Assembly (NCBI GenBank): GCA_032622095.1
Contig: CP136064.1
Coordinates: 143,611,954-143,675,953, forward strand
DNA: 64,000 nucleotides
Origin: Siphonodentalium dalli
Taxonomy: Eukaryota > Mollusca > Scaphopoda > Gadilida > Siphonodentaliidae
Reading direction: 5' to 3'
Shown piece by piece: positions 1 through 12,639 of the stretch. The stretch's first letter is position 1; each line of letters starts with the position of its first letter. Below the pieces are notes generated by a model. It was not told the origin of the DNA and made no database searches. It worked only from the letters and a program-made list of their open reading frames with translations. The position numbers and the translations under genes are program-made.

Positions 1-75
1 CTCTGTATAATTGCCTGATATCCATTGATATTACTAACACATAATCGATTTAGTATTGACTATCATGCAAGTGTG

Positions 76-1262
76 TTATTGGAATATGGATAAAAATGTA
101 CTAACAAAGTTAAAGATGCCTGACTTTTTGGAGTTTTCTGTTCTTACGTTTGCCTTTGGTTTAATGTCCTGATTTAGGAATTTCAATGCTGCATATATTC
201 TTAATGTCAGATAAATGTCAATGATCTTTCTGTTTAAAGAACAGCAGCATTGAAACTGGAGTTCGTCTGCGCCATTCATGGTATATTTGTTAGTTGCAAA
301 CGTATTTTCCCTTGGTATAATACATTTGGAAATAGCATCAGGAAAATACTTTCCAAAGAAAAAAAAAATTATGAATGCTCCTTCACTTGTGATGGTCAGC
401 CCTCCATATATCCCTCATTGGCTAGGGCTTTCCTTATAGAAAATAATTTCTTCTTATCTCCATCGGCAGCTCTTGACTGTTCAATATAGGTTCCTAGTAA
501 ATGCAGTTAGGATGCCCTTTAACTGCCTTTGCAATACAATATCCGGCAATATACAGCAGAATGTTGCTCAACGGTAGTGATGCCATAATGTCACTAATTC
601 CGGTGACAATTTCCAGAGATGTTTCCGGATGAACAGTGAAGTCTTCAACTTGTGATTTCGGTGCATTTCTTGGTTGCACTTGAGAAATGATGGCCAGGAT
701 GCTGTCTGAATCATCGATGCAGTTTGCAGTTTTCGGTGGCTTTAGTGCAGCAGTGACGAAGCACTTTCTAAACACGCTGGCAAAATGGTCAGCTTCTAGG
801 TTGTCGCGGAATCCTCCAGCAGATCGGATTACAGAGAACAGATTTTCCAAGCAATCCTGGTTGAGTCTATTCGTCAACACATATTTAAGTCCCTTACTTG
901 AAAGATCTTCCCATAACTCTAAGACACATGTGATCGACAATTTCCATCCGTTCAAAAAATATAGCTCGTTTTTACCACCAAGTGGCTTCATTTTCCAGAT
1001 CCATTCTTGCAATCCTTTAGAAAATCTATATGAACTGATCCAGTTGTTATATCAGCTTTATGGGGCTTCAACTTACAAACCATTTTTTGTTGAATTGAAT
1101 GAATCAAATAACATATCAAACTTTTTTTTAAGAATTCAGCTGTTCCTTTGGCTGCCGCTGGGAGGGCTCCAAGAGAAACGTATGTGAACATTGCCGCTGC
1201 AACTGTTTGGCTTAGGACTTATGTCGCCAGATAAATGCACATTTTGGAAAAAAATTGTCAGT
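76..1262 (-). pseudogene. P-element/THAP9-like transposase, C-terminal remnant
   Basis: Several minus-strand reading blocks together resemble the C-terminal half of P-element/THAP9-type DNA transposases. The first (about 1262-988) contains KMCIYLAT, then a stop, then VLSQTVAAA and a KPHKADITTGSVHIDFLKDC stretch. The next (1012-494) contains LTNRLNQDCLENLFSVIRSA and YIAGYCIAKAV, both typical of the family. A GGLTITSEGAF block lies near 440-400, and 279-76 ends in a DIYLTLRIYAALKFLN tail. The blocks lie in different frames, with a frameshift near 1000, an in-frame stop near 1220 and more shifts below 494, so the gene is dead. The N-terminal THAP domain and the 5' half are absent. Similarity stops near 1262-1319, where F-family sequence begins. 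Family assignment is from remembered motifs, not a search. Confidence 0.75.
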
Positions 1263-3348
1263 ACCATGTGTTTCCTCCCAATTTTGGGACACATCCGAAT
1301 GGGTAACTGTGAATCACGTTCATTTGAATCCAAGATGGCCACCATTTCCTCTAATTCCGACCAGCTGTATTTAATCGTTGTAATAGATCGGTTGTTAGCA
1401 AAAGACACAGACAAAATGTATGCCATTTTGTTGGTATGATGTCTTCTTCAAAATGACGGCAAATAATTTCGAAAATAATTCAAAATGGCCACCGAAAAAT
1501 GACGTCATATGCACGAAAATAGGAAATTTAATTAATATTTCACCATATCTTCCATTTTTCTTCACATTAATCATTAGTAGTCGGTCTCACAACTGGGCTC
1601 TTTAGGGAATATCCAACCACTTTCTGTTTGATACTGATTCTAGAGTACTTTTCGATTAGGAATTCAGTGGTGCCGACCGATTTTTGATAAAAGGGGCCCA
1701 AATTATATTTTTAAGGGCCTGAACCCCAATTTTGGGGTTCAGCTCTTTTTTCTCAAAGTTGACCCTCCAATTAGAATTTTAATGTCCTATATGGATTAAT
1801 GCCACATAGAGATATCATTTCTGATACTTTCTATAGCATTTTAGAACGGGATTGACCTTCAAGGAGCTCTTGACCCTGAAAATCCAAAATGGCCGACTTC
1901 AAAATTAGCAAAAATTGAGCAAAGTCAAGAATATTTAAAATAGTGCAACATATAGAGTTTTTTTTCAACTTTAAAGTATCGGCACTATTGTGCTTCCACC
2001 CATGAGTGTTCAACAAGGTTTTGGATGGAATGTATTGGCCGTAGATTGAAAAACTGACATTTTCTCAATAACCAAGATTTTGACAAAATCATAAATTTTA
2101 AGGTAATTGATTAGTAGTGCAAACACTGCTGTAAACAAGGATAGCAAATGCTATGATATGAATAAATACATGTATTTATGATTAGTTCATCCTTTTTATA
2201 TTGATTTCACTGCCTTTTATATGAGATGGCTGCCAAAATGGCTATAGATGGGATGACATATATCACATTTATATCATTGTAAATGAGCGCAATGTGGCAG
2301 TTCATTTAAACTATAGCTAACAGGAGAGCAGTATGTCTTTTATGGTATTCTAATGTTGAATTGCATATTAGTTTGAAATTTATTTTAATAAGTAAGGGTT
2401 ATAGAGCATAGTTCTTTTGCCAGATCAATTGAGTCGAAGAACTATTCGCATGCTCTGACTGACTCTGATTGAGCACAATTGACCACGCACAATTGTATTA
2501 GCTGGAAATAGCTGCTGAGAATGTATTGACCCTGACACACAACACATACCTTGGAAATTGGTGTGCTTTACCAAAACTAAGGTAACGATTGGGCTCTAAT
2601 CAACAGAAATGTAGAGATTGAACATGGTTTTCAAAATTTGTTATGAACATTTAGCAGCTGATCTGATTTATTGAGTGACCAAGCTAAGGAACATGCTAAA
2701 CACTTTTACTAAATGGAATGACCAGCTGTTTGCTTCATAAAGCAACCACATGTTGCGTTCTTAATATGATATTGCATCTGTACATAGTAAAAACATGTTG
2801 TAATCAGATGCGAGATGACCATATACATGTATACCAGTATATATTTCAGAAGTAATCATTGACAACTCATCTCACAAAAAGATTTAGGAAATAATGGAAT
2901 CATCACTATTCAATCAATAGTAGAATGGGCCTTTGTCAGTCCCACATTAATTTTGATTGGCCAAGATAGTTGCAGCAGTTGCAGGATGAAGAAGATGAGG
3001 GTCTATAATTTCACTATCATAATTCTTCATAATAGCTAAAAGCCCACATAACTTACCATTTTAAAGATATTTTCATTTTCAATACCACCCAAGGTTAAGT
3101 GGTCCTGCTAATTTTATATCATCATGATGGGTACTGCTAGATTGCTATGATGTTTGTATGTCAAAGCGATTCTGTGTAGAAAGAGTACCATCAGTTTACC
3201 TAAAGTTGGTAATTTTTGCATAGTTTGGCTAATCCGAGCGATTTATGCAAAAGTCAGAGTCTGTATGAAACATTCAGAAACATATATATTTCAAAATATT
3301 TAATTAATAATGTGTATGCTGATGTTTGGTAAACAACAGGAATACCCT

Positions 3349-3740
3349 TACATTTCCCAAGTGTGTTATAAGTGTCAAATAAGTGTTGCATAAGTGTAGG
3401 AAATTTTTTACTCTAAGTGTGCACTTACAACCAAGTGTACAAGTCCAACAGTGGCAGTAAGTGTAGTGCAAGTGTAACATAAGTGTACAGTAAGTGTACG
3501 TTCCAACTATGTAAATGAGGTGAGTGTCATATAAGTGTATGATTCTAAAGTGTGGTATAAGTGTATGTTGGCAAGTGTAATAGAACTGTATAATAATTGC
3601 AAGTGTTTTATAAGTGTAAGTTCTGAATGGGGTTGTAAGTGTATTGTAAGTGTACAATGGTGATTGTGATGCAAGTGTATTATATAAGTGTATAGTACAT
3701 GTATTAGTAAAATAAGTGTATATCATAGATGGGCATGCAC
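3349..3740. repeat. AAGTGTA-type minisatellite, left block of G
   Basis: The motif TAAGTGTA and close variants recur about 25 times at irregular spacing of roughly 8-30 bases. The block has the same orientation as the 5598-5975 block, unlike the outer arms of G, which are inverted. Confidence 0.8.
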
Positions 3741-4440
3741 ATATTAAATTTCACTATCAAAGATGGCAATTGATGCATTAATCAAGGGAATCACATTCAC
3801 AATGATTTAGACTGATAAAATACTTTATTATATTATATTAATAATGTTTTAATATATTATAAATCATCTATCGATTAGGTTCCTTGGCTCAATAAATATA
3901 TTTCATAAATCTGGTGCTGATATGCGAAGTTTGAATGAGCTGAAGTATCTTCAAGCTTGTCTCTTCGCGTTTGTCTTTACTCCACTTTTGTCATGATGTC
4001 CATGTCATATTCAGTACCATGTCCCATTTAAAGCATGCAGTGCCTGCTGTGGGATGTTTAGTTTAGCACGGTGAGTCATTTTTTTCTTCTTCTGATGTCA
4101 CATTGTCTCTGAGATGATCCAAATTCCAATGTGCTCTGTGTGCCCAGTCTACCCCTCCGCCAAAATTAGTTTTGTCCGGTATCACAAGCATTTGGACAAG
4201 ACGTCAAGATGATTGAAATTGAATCCGTGATCAGTCCTCCTGGCGAGTCTTGCCAACATTGTCATCATTCAATTGGGCAACAATGAAACATGCGAGAGAT
4301 CAATCACTGAATCAGCTGGACGGCAGCCATCACTCTCCGATTGAGAATTATCACTTGTAAATAAATGTATGTTGTATATCTGAATTTAGCGCACGTTTCC
4401 ATCGGTTATAATCTGTATGCATCCAGTGTGACTTTACTGT
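3741..4440. other. Left part of G centre, no gene seen
   Basis: AT-rich sequence lying left of the small minus-strand frame at 4450-4638. If that frame is a first exon, this stretch would be its intron or downstream sequence. I see no second exon with matching coding signal and no repeat structure. Confidence 0.4.
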
Positions 4441-4449
4441 TGACATGAT

Positions 4450-4638
4450 TTAATTTCTCAATGTCATCGTGTCATTGTAGCAATGTAGGATCACCGGTCG
4501 AATTGGGAACAAACTTCGCCTATTTGCGTAATTATTTGCCGAATTCAGCCTCCTACCACCTGTTCTATCTCTAGTGTGTTTAGTTCCTTTCTTCTTTTTG
4601 CCAAATTGTTGAATTGTTTTGGCTTTTCTCGCCGTCAT
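4450..4638 (-). CDS. Possible captured first coding exon (62 codons, basic)
   Basis: The frame opens MTARKAKTIQQFGKKKKG and is strongly basic for its first 45 residues, unlike the compositionally random frames around it. It lies immediately downstream, on the minus strand, of a cluster of promoter-like elements (4645-4775), which makes a first exon plausible. A possible splice donor, CAG followed by GTGGTA, occurs inside the frame about 80 bases after the ATG, so the real coding part could be only about 27 codons. I do not recognise the product. The location at the centre of foldback element G suggests either captured host DNA or a promoter belonging to the element. A chance frame remains possible. 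Confidence 0.25.
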   Translation of the reverse strand: MTARKAKTIQQFGKKKKGTKHTRDRTGGRRLNSANNYANRRSLFPIRPVILHCYNDTMTLRN

Positions 4639-4644
4639 TTTCGT

Positions 4645-4775
4645 AAATGAAAGCTGTTGTCAAATAAAATGCAGATGAAATTTAAATTTGATTTCTTGAC
4701 CGCCGAATTACCGGAATGTGGTCTGCGCATGCGCATGTAGTCACGGTCAGTCACGTGTTAGCTTTTAGCCAATCG
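4645..4775 (-). promoter_or_regulatory. Promoter-like cluster: NRF1-, E-box- and CCAAT-type sites
   Basis: Seen directly: TGCGCATGCGCA (4724-4735) matches the palindromic NRF1 consensus; CACGTG (4752-4757) is a canonical E-box; CCAAT (4769-4773, ATTGG on the minus strand) is a CCAAT box; CCGGAA (4711-4716) is an ETS-type core. These four lie within 65 bp, with a small ATG-initiated basic frame starting just downstream on the minus strand. This is the arrangement of TATA-less housekeeping promoters in animals. Function is inferred from motif content only. Confidence 0.45.
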
Positions 4776-5597
4776 TATGCTCAGTTTTAGGATATCACTT
4801 GATTTAGACGGGTTTTCCCAATAAAATGATGACATCAGATGACAATGTTTACACACAGCGAGATGGGATTTAATTCCCCATACACGAACACGTGGGCAGA
4901 AAGCCGCAAGCATTTCCTTTGGGAGATTTACAGTGGGTCGATAATCACACGTATATACAGTTAAACTTTGTTATTTTTGATACATTTTACGTTAAATTAA
5001 AAACAGATAGCAGGTACATACATGTATACGTACTTCTCCGAGAATGTTCAAAACAATTTTTATCTGTTCATCATTATTTTATTGTCACGAAATTACGCTA
5101 ACTATCGAAGTTTTGCCATAAAAAACCCCGATAAAAATAATTCTATTTGGGAGTATTGCACGTCAAAATACGGGTTTAGAAACGATTTTTATTATACTTA
5201 ATTCTGATCTGCGTCGTCAAACTACTATCATACAACATTTCTATATTCGTAATGGACATTTTTGCCGGTTGTTGTTTTTTTAATGCAGGTGTGTTTGGAA
5301 ACACAATCATTGAATCTTTCATATAGTAATACGCCAATTTCAATATACGTGATAGCGACCAATTTTCATTGTTTCTATGACAAACATTTTGCAGTTAATA
5401 AATTGTAGATATACATACTCATATATCTTTATTTTAGCACAAAAGATTCATAAAATTTATTACTATCGGAATATAAATAACAGAAAAACTAAATACGTAA
5501 TTTCAAAATTGAAAAAGTTCATATTTAATATAAGACGGCAATTATATAGTACAAATGTGCGAGGCTCTGAGTAGTATTCCTGAACATATCCATATCA
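4776..5597. other. Right part of G centre, no gene seen
   Basis: AT-rich sequence between the promoter-like cluster and the second AAGTGT block. It holds only short open frames without recognisable domains. If the 4645-4775 cluster were bidirectional, plus-strand transcription would enter here, but nothing in the sequence supports a product. Confidence 0.4.
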
Positions 5598-5975
5598 AAG
5601 TTTGATAAGTGTGGTATAAGTGTTGATAAATTTTTCCAAAGTTCCATAAGTGTACCTTTAAGTGTGGGGCAGTGTTCCCAAAACATTTAAAAAGTATAAG
5701 TATCATCAGTGTGTCATAAGTGTAGAGAGAACTTTTCAAAGTACCATAAGTGTAGCTGTAAGTGTGGGCAGCATGCCCAAAGATTTTCAAAGTCTCAAAA
5801 GTGTAGAGCAAGTGTACACTTATTACAACACTTACACTACACTTACGAAATAAGTGTACATTTCGAAAAAAGTGAGTGTGGTACAAGTGTACTGAATTAA
5901 AAAAACAAAAGCTACAAGTGTACTATAAGTGTATACCTGAACTACACTTACAGTGAAAGTGTACACTTAGAAAAT
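5598..5975. repeat. AAGTGTA-type minisatellite, right block of G
   Basis: Copies of TAAGTGTA/AAGTGTGG recur at irregular spacing. Near 5815-5860 and 5940-5965 the block turns locally palindromic, with GTGTACACTT and ACACTTAC copies on the opposite strand. Confidence 0.8.
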
Positions 5976-7480
5976 ATAAGGGTAGTCATCTCAATTATGG
6001 CAAGTTTGTAACAACCAGCATTCATTATATTTCACAATATACATGTTTTTTAATGTTTTCCACATGTAGTGGTTTATCCTCGATTTGTTTAGATCGCTTT
6101 GCTCCACATGAGTATGATAGCAAATTTATTAGCATCATCACTTAACTTGGGATGAATACTGCCATATGAATATATTGTGACATATAGGGCAGTGGAAAAT
6201 AATGGTTGAGTCTTTTTATACGCCAGTTTGAAAAATCAGTCGTATGATGTATAATGGTTTGTCCATCCGTCCATCTGTCATCCGTCCATCCGCTTTTGGT
6301 TTCTGGATGATAACTTTAGATTGAATGAGTGAGCTGAACCAAATTTGGTATGTTAGTTTACCATACCAAAATACAGATCAAGTTCGAATATGGATTCGTC
6401 CGCATGATTTTGACTGAGTTATGACCCTTTTTCGACTTAGATTTTACCTGATATGCAGTTTCCAGATGATAACTTTAGATTGAATCGATTGAACTGAACC
6501 AAATTTGGTATACAGATCAAGTTAAAATATGGGTTCTGTCTTAACATGCCCCACTCTACACCAGAAACGGGCATATTATGCCATGCCCCGACGGCATGCT
6601 TTTGTCTAAATATAATTCTAGAACAGTTGTTGAAAATTGACACCATAACGTCTTGCACTCTTGGTGTGATAAGTGTCATGTTTATTTAGGAGTATGGACA
6701 TGCAGTACACCAGTCTCATGCAAATTAGATGGGCTCTGCACTAGTAACATCTGGGCTCCTGGGACCTATTAATATTGACAATGCAACACAAATGAAAAAT
6801 ACATAGTAACTTTCCTCAAACATAGAATATAACCTGACAATCACAGTGTTAGAATCAGTGTACATGTATATGTAGGCATGGTCATAGCATGTTTTTTGAA
6901 AGACTGCAGAGTGCAGACCATAAATTTTGCAAGAATACAGTTACTGCATGTACATCACATAACTAAAACAACTGACACTGAGTCAATTTAAAGTGATCAA
7001 ATGAAAAATAAAATTGTGCTAGTATAATGGAGATCTATATTGAATTACATGTACAACATTCACTGATCAACAAAAACATCTGCCAATATGGAATTGCATT
7101 CTGAATTTCAAGCCCATAAAGCTTAGACACTTTAGAATCAAGCTTGCCAAAATAAGATTCCATAACCCTAGCTCACATAAACTCACTTTATGGTTGAACA
7201 CAAGGAACGATGCATTTGTAGTTTTGAACAGGACACTATCTTTTAATATTACTGCAATTGCTTTCTTTCTTATGATTTGTTTTTTTACAAACTCCCAAAT
7301 TTGATCCGGAAACAATTTAGTCCAAAAATACATATACGTGTACATATACATATATGTTCAAATTCATAAAAAAAAACACTAAATCAGGATATAAGTATAG
7401 ATGATTATGCCGGGCAAGCCATTATTTGTTCTACAATAATGTACATGTTAGGGAAATTGTAGAACCTTTATTCAAAATGG
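5976..7480. other. Inner right part of G, dispersed repeat, no gene
   Basis: No coding signal. Around 6220-6560 is a dispersed, non-coding repeat with short tandem CATCCGTC steps and the phrase GAACCAAATTTGGTATG. A fragment like this phrase also occurs near 34880. The rest is AT-rich with no clear mirror in the left half of G. Confidence 0.45.
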
Positions 7481-9479
7481 CAGTGATGACATGCGGCCAA
7501 TCAAAATTGCTATGGGTCTGATAAAGACACAACCTGCTCAACTACCGAATCATACATATTGATTGAATTGTATTAACTCAACATTTACTAATCCTACTTG
7601 TGGGCTGAGTATAATTTAATTGAACATTAGAATACCATAAAAACATCCTGTTCTCCCATAAATTTAAAGAAAATAACACTTTGAACTCATTTATAATGAT
7701 AATGTGATATATGTCATCCCATTTATAGCCATTTTGGCAGCCATCTCACATCAAAGGCCATGAAATCTAGATAACAAAGGATGAACTACTCACAATTACA
7801 TGTATTCATTCAAATTATATCACTAGGTAACCTTATTGCAAGAGTTTTAGGTTACTGATCAAATACCCTATAATTGACGATTTCCCCAAAATCTTTGTTA
7901 TTGGGAAAATGTCTGTTTTTCATTCTTTGACCAATATATTCCATCCAAAAATCTTGTTAAGCACTCATGAGTGGAAGCAAAACAGTGCTGATCCTTTAAA
8001 GATGAAAATAATTCTATAGGTAGCACAATTTCAATTATTCTTGACTTTGCTAAATTTTTGCAAATTTGAAGTCGGCCATTTTGGATTTTCAGTGTCAAGT
8101 GCTCCTTGAAGGTCAATCCCTTCCGATAGTGGTACAGAAAATATCGAAAATGATACCTGTATGTGGCACTGATGCATATAGGTCAATAAAATTCTTATTG
8201 GGGGCACAACTTTGAGAAAAAAGTGCTGAACCCCAAAATTGGGGTTCAGGCCCTTAAAAATGGAATTTGGGCCCCTTTTATCAAAAATCGGTCGGCACCA
8301 CTGAATTCCTCATCGAAAAGTACTCTAGAATCAATATCAAACAGAAAGTGGTTGGATATTCCCTAAAGAGCCCAGTTGTGAGACCGACTATAGTAAATGG
8401 CAATGTTTTCGAAACAGTCATCAAGCGTGATATTATAGCGTCATTTTAAGACATTTTCCATTGCTGAGGGTTCAGTAATAGATACAGAAAGAGGATTTGA
8501 AAAATAGGGGTGAAATTTTCGATTTTTTTTTGCAAGACGATTTTGTGGTATTTAATCGTTGTAATAGATCGGTTGTTAGCAAAAGACACAGACAAAATGT
8601 ATGCCATTTTGTTGGTATGATGTCCTTCTTCGAAATTTTTTGCAAGACGATTTTGATAGTCATTTTAACGACAAACCACACATGATGTTAATAGAATGTC
8701 AACAACTATGCTTTATTTTATTGGACGGATGTTTTACTTCAATGGGAATGAAATTGGTGTAGAAAATTTCCAAAATGGCCACCGAAAATATGAAAAATGG
8801 TAAATATTGCCCCAGGGTATCATGCAATGGCTTACAAGTTGTGGTTGATATATAAAATTGGCTAATCTGTATTATATACATTGAATACTAACATGTCTGA
8901 TGCACCATGGATCATTGTTTTTATTGTCACCAATGACATCACCAGAAATATTGGATTTTTCTCTCACAAACTGGACATAAATACATGTATCGGCAAAAAT
9001 TCACTTTTCAGGGTTGGACAATTGTTTTAAGTAAAATGCAACTATCATTGGTATCAAAGGTATTTATTGTTTTTGTCTATTTAAATGTGTCACACTACGG
9101 TGTTTATAGACCAAATTGCTCAAGATGGCTTCCAAAATGGCAACCAAATCTGTAAAAAGTTATTTTTTTTACATATATCTGAACATTATTCTCTGCGTTA
9201 TCCGACAAGGTATTAAATTGTGACTCACTTGGTTATTGTACGTGTTAGTTAATTAGCTGACAACCACGTTATATTATGTTTGTCCCAGTTCCGTATGGGG
9301 CATGACAAATTCATTTTAAAGTTGCAGTATGAAATTTGGCGGAGAACCTCTTTTGTGATTCTTGCCATATTATTGAAAGGAAACGGGCAGAACTTTGAAA
9401 CGGAACTGAGATGAACCATAATATGTGGCTATTCTGGTCCATTATGATAAAACATATCAACTGGATATAGGGTGAATGC

Positions 9480-10380
9480 CAGGGAGTTACTATATGATCA
9501 TAGGTGAGGTGAATAGGTATACAGGGAGCTACTGTATGGTCAATGGTGAGACGAGTACATGTATGTATACAATGAGTGACTGCATGATCATAAATGTAAT
9601 GAATAGCTATGCATGGAGTGACTAAGTTGTCATGTGTCAGGTGTATGAGTATACCCGGTGTTCCTGCTTGGTGACTCGTTGTGGTATGGCCATGTGTAGG
9701 TTATACGGATATACACATGTGTCGCTATATGGTCATGGGCGAGGGGTATGTGTATATAGCGAGCGGCTATATGGCCATGGATGATGTGCATATGCATACA
9801 TGGAGTGAATATACTGACATGGCTGGGGAGTGTTAGTATATCTTGAGTGGCTATTCTGCTATGGTGTGACAAATAGGGATACAGGGAGTGACATGACCAA
9901 GGGTGAGGTGAATATATATACAATGATTGACCATGATTATGTATGAATGTTTTGAATAGGTACACACGGGGTGACTATATGGCCATAGGTCAGATGAAGG
10001 AGTATACCAGGTGCCATGGATGAGGGTATGTGTATGAAGCGAGTGGCTATGACCATTGGTGAGGTGGATATGTATACCCGGGGTGACTCTATGGTCATTG
10101 TTGTGGTGTTGATGTATATATTGAATGTCTATTTGACCATGTGTGTGTGGAGAATAGGTATACGTGGGATGACCGTATGGCCAATGGTGAGGTGAATGGG
10201 TATACAAGGAGTGACTCTTTGGTTATGGGTCATGTTTGGGATTATACCCGGTGTGCTTGCATTGTGACGCATGGCTGTATGGCCATCCATGGTCATGGGT
10301 CAGGTGTACGTTTATACAGTTGGTCACTATATTGTTATGTCTGTGGTGTTTATGCATATATGGAATGACTGTGTGGTAAT
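9480..10380 (+). repeat. GTATAC minisatellite, left arm of F1
   Basis: About 20 degenerate copies of a roughly 42-bp unit. Each contains a GTATAC-like step, AGTGACTATATGGTCAT-like and GGTGAGGTGAATAG-like parts. The same array occurs on the opposite strand at 10511-11650 (other arm) and in both arms of F2. Confidence 0.8.
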
Positions 10381-10510
10381 GGGTGGCTATCGCTTTTCAC
10401 GTTTAAAGTTCCCCCATGTACACAAACACTATCAAGGTGGAGAACTCTTTGTCACGACCTCTCTATTGATTAACATATCCTTGAGTTATTGTGGAAAGCG
10501 ATAGCCACCC
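10381..10510. repeat. Central spacer of F1 with its own terminal inverted repeat
   Basis: A 130-bp segment starts GGGTGGCTATCGCTTTTCAC and ends in the inverse GGAAAGCGATAGCCACCC. It sits exactly between the two inverted minisatellite arrays and recurs on the opposite strand in F2 (47087-47215). It could be an old insertion at the palindrome centre or a functional loop. Confidence 0.8.
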
Positions 10511-11650
10511 AAATTACACATACGTACAACGCATCCCATGACCTCATATGTACATAAACACCACACAAATGACAATATAGTCACCCACTCTATACACATA
10601 CACCTGACCATACAGCCTTATTTGGCTATACCGGTACATGCCACAAATGACGATACAGCCATGAACACCAGGTATACTCCTACACCTGACCATATAGTCA
10701 CTCTATGTATACATATTCACCACATTCATGATCATACAGTCACTCATTGTATACATATTCACCTCACCATGGACCATACAGCCACTACATGTATATCTAT
10801 TAGCCATACCCATAGAGTCAATCCAGATATACATATACACCTCACCCACCAATGGTGAGCCCTTCCAAATATACCAATACCCGCACACACGACCACTCAT
10901 AAGTCTCATACTTGCATATACACCTCACACATGACAATTCATCAACTCACTGTATACTCGTACACGCCATCCATGATCATTCATCTACACCATATACACC
11001 ACCGATGATAATACATCCACAACATATATAAATATACGACCCACCCGTTACCAAAAGGGCACTCCCTATATAACCACACGCTCGTCAATGACCATACAGC
11101 TTATTCCAGGTATGCATATAACTTCAATCTTGACTACAGGCATACCATGTGCACCTATACACATTACCCATAACCATAAAATCACTCGCTATTTATCTAC
11201 GCACTCCATCCATGATCATACAGACAGCACAAGTATACATATACACCACATGTCACAATACAGCCACACACGGTACACATATACATCACGACCACCACGA
11301 CCTTACAGTCACTCCATATATACATATTAAAACAACACACGGATGACCATGTAGCTACTCTCGTTATATATATACACCACAGCAATGCCCATACGATCAC
11401 ATCGGCCACACACGATATACCATACAGTCACTACATGTATACCGATTCACCTCACACATGCCCATACAGCCACTCCTTATATTCCTATGCATCTCACCAT
11501 GGACACCCCACTCATAACCATATAGTCACTCATTGTATACCTACTCATAACCATATAGTCACTCATTGTATACATATTCACATCATTCATGACCATACAG
11601 TAACTCCCTGTATACCTATTCACATCACCTATGATCATACAGTAACTCCC
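10511..11650 (-). repeat. GTATAC minisatellite, right arm of F1
   Basis: Inverted counterpart of 9480-10380, written on the plus strand as TATACATATTCACCTCACC-like units of about 42 bp. Its units differ from those of the left arm, so the arms have diverged or expanded independently. Confidence 0.8.
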
Positions 11651-12639
11651 TGGCTGCCATATTGGCATCCATCTTTTATCCAGTTGATCACTTTTTATCA
11701 CAATGTGCCAGAATAGCCACATATTATGGTTCGTCTCAGTTCCGTCTCAAAGTTTTGCCCATTTCCTTTCAATAATATGGCCAGAATCACAAAAGAGGTT
11801 CTCCGCAAAATTCCATACTGCAACTTTAAAATGAATTTGTCATGCCCCATACGGAACTGGGACAAACAGAATAGAGCGTAGTTGTCAGTTAATTAACTAA
11901 CACGTATACTAACCAAGTGAGTCACAGTTTGCTACCTTGTCGAATAACGCAGATAATAATGTTCGAGATATATGTAAAAAATTAACTTTTTACAAATTTG
12001 GTTGCCATTTTGGAAGTCATCTTCAGCAATTTGGTCTATAAACACCGTAGTGTGACACATTAAAGATAGACCAAAACAATAAATACTTTTGATACCAATG
12101 ATAGTTGTATTTTACTTTAAAAAATTGTCCAACCCTGAAAAGTGAATTTTTGCCGATATTTATGTCAAGTTTGTGAGAGAAAAATCCAATATTTCTGGTG
12201 ATGTCAGTGGTGAAAATACCAACAATGATCCATGGTGCATCAGACATGTTAGTATTCAATGTATATAATACAGATTAGCCAATTTTATATATCAACCACA
12301 ACTTGTAAGCCATTGCAGGACACCCTGGGGCAATATTTACCATTTTTCATATTTTCGGTGGCCATTTTGGAAATTTTCTACACCAATTTCATTCCCAATG
12401 AAGTAAAACATCCGTCCAATAAAATAAAGCACATAGTTGTTGACATTCTATTAACATCCTGTGTGGTTTGTCGATAAAATGACTATAAAAACCGTCTTGC
12501 AAAAAAAATCGAAAATTTCACCCCCTCTTTTTCAAATCCTCTTTCTGTATCTATTACTGAACCCTCGTCAATGGCAAATGTCTTAAAATGACGCTATAAT
12601 ATCACGCTTGATGACTGTTTCAAAAACATTGCCATTTAC

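Larger units (their letters stand above)
1578..8390. mobile_element. Foldback element G nested in F1
   Basis: The left end reads TAGTCGGTCTCACAACTGGG (1578-1597) and the right end is its exact reverse complement (8371-8390). The two ends agree almost perfectly for about 165 bp and remain recognisably inverted to about 2970 on the left and 7480 on the right, with an unmatched segment near 2350-2930. The flanks are TAG at 1575-1577 and TAG at 8391-8393. The uninterrupted F2 copy has a single TAG at this site (near 44620), so this is a clean 3-bp target duplication. Inside are two AAGTGT-type minisatellites (3349-3740, 5598-5975) around a roughly 1.9-kb centre. No transposase is visible. The 3-bp duplication and TAGTCGG terminus do not match any superfamily I can name with confidence. 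Confidence 0.85.

Noticed and set aside
9630-11716. His/Tyr-rich open frames in the GTATAC arrays
   Set aside because: Translation of a 42-bp (14-codon) tandem repeat stays open by periodicity. No start context or conserved end.
8699-12477. Short proteins of the MYIIQISQFYISTTTCKPL type, seen four times on alternating strands
   Set aside because: They recur because the F arms are inverted copies. There is no domain, and their boundaries follow the repeats, not a gene.
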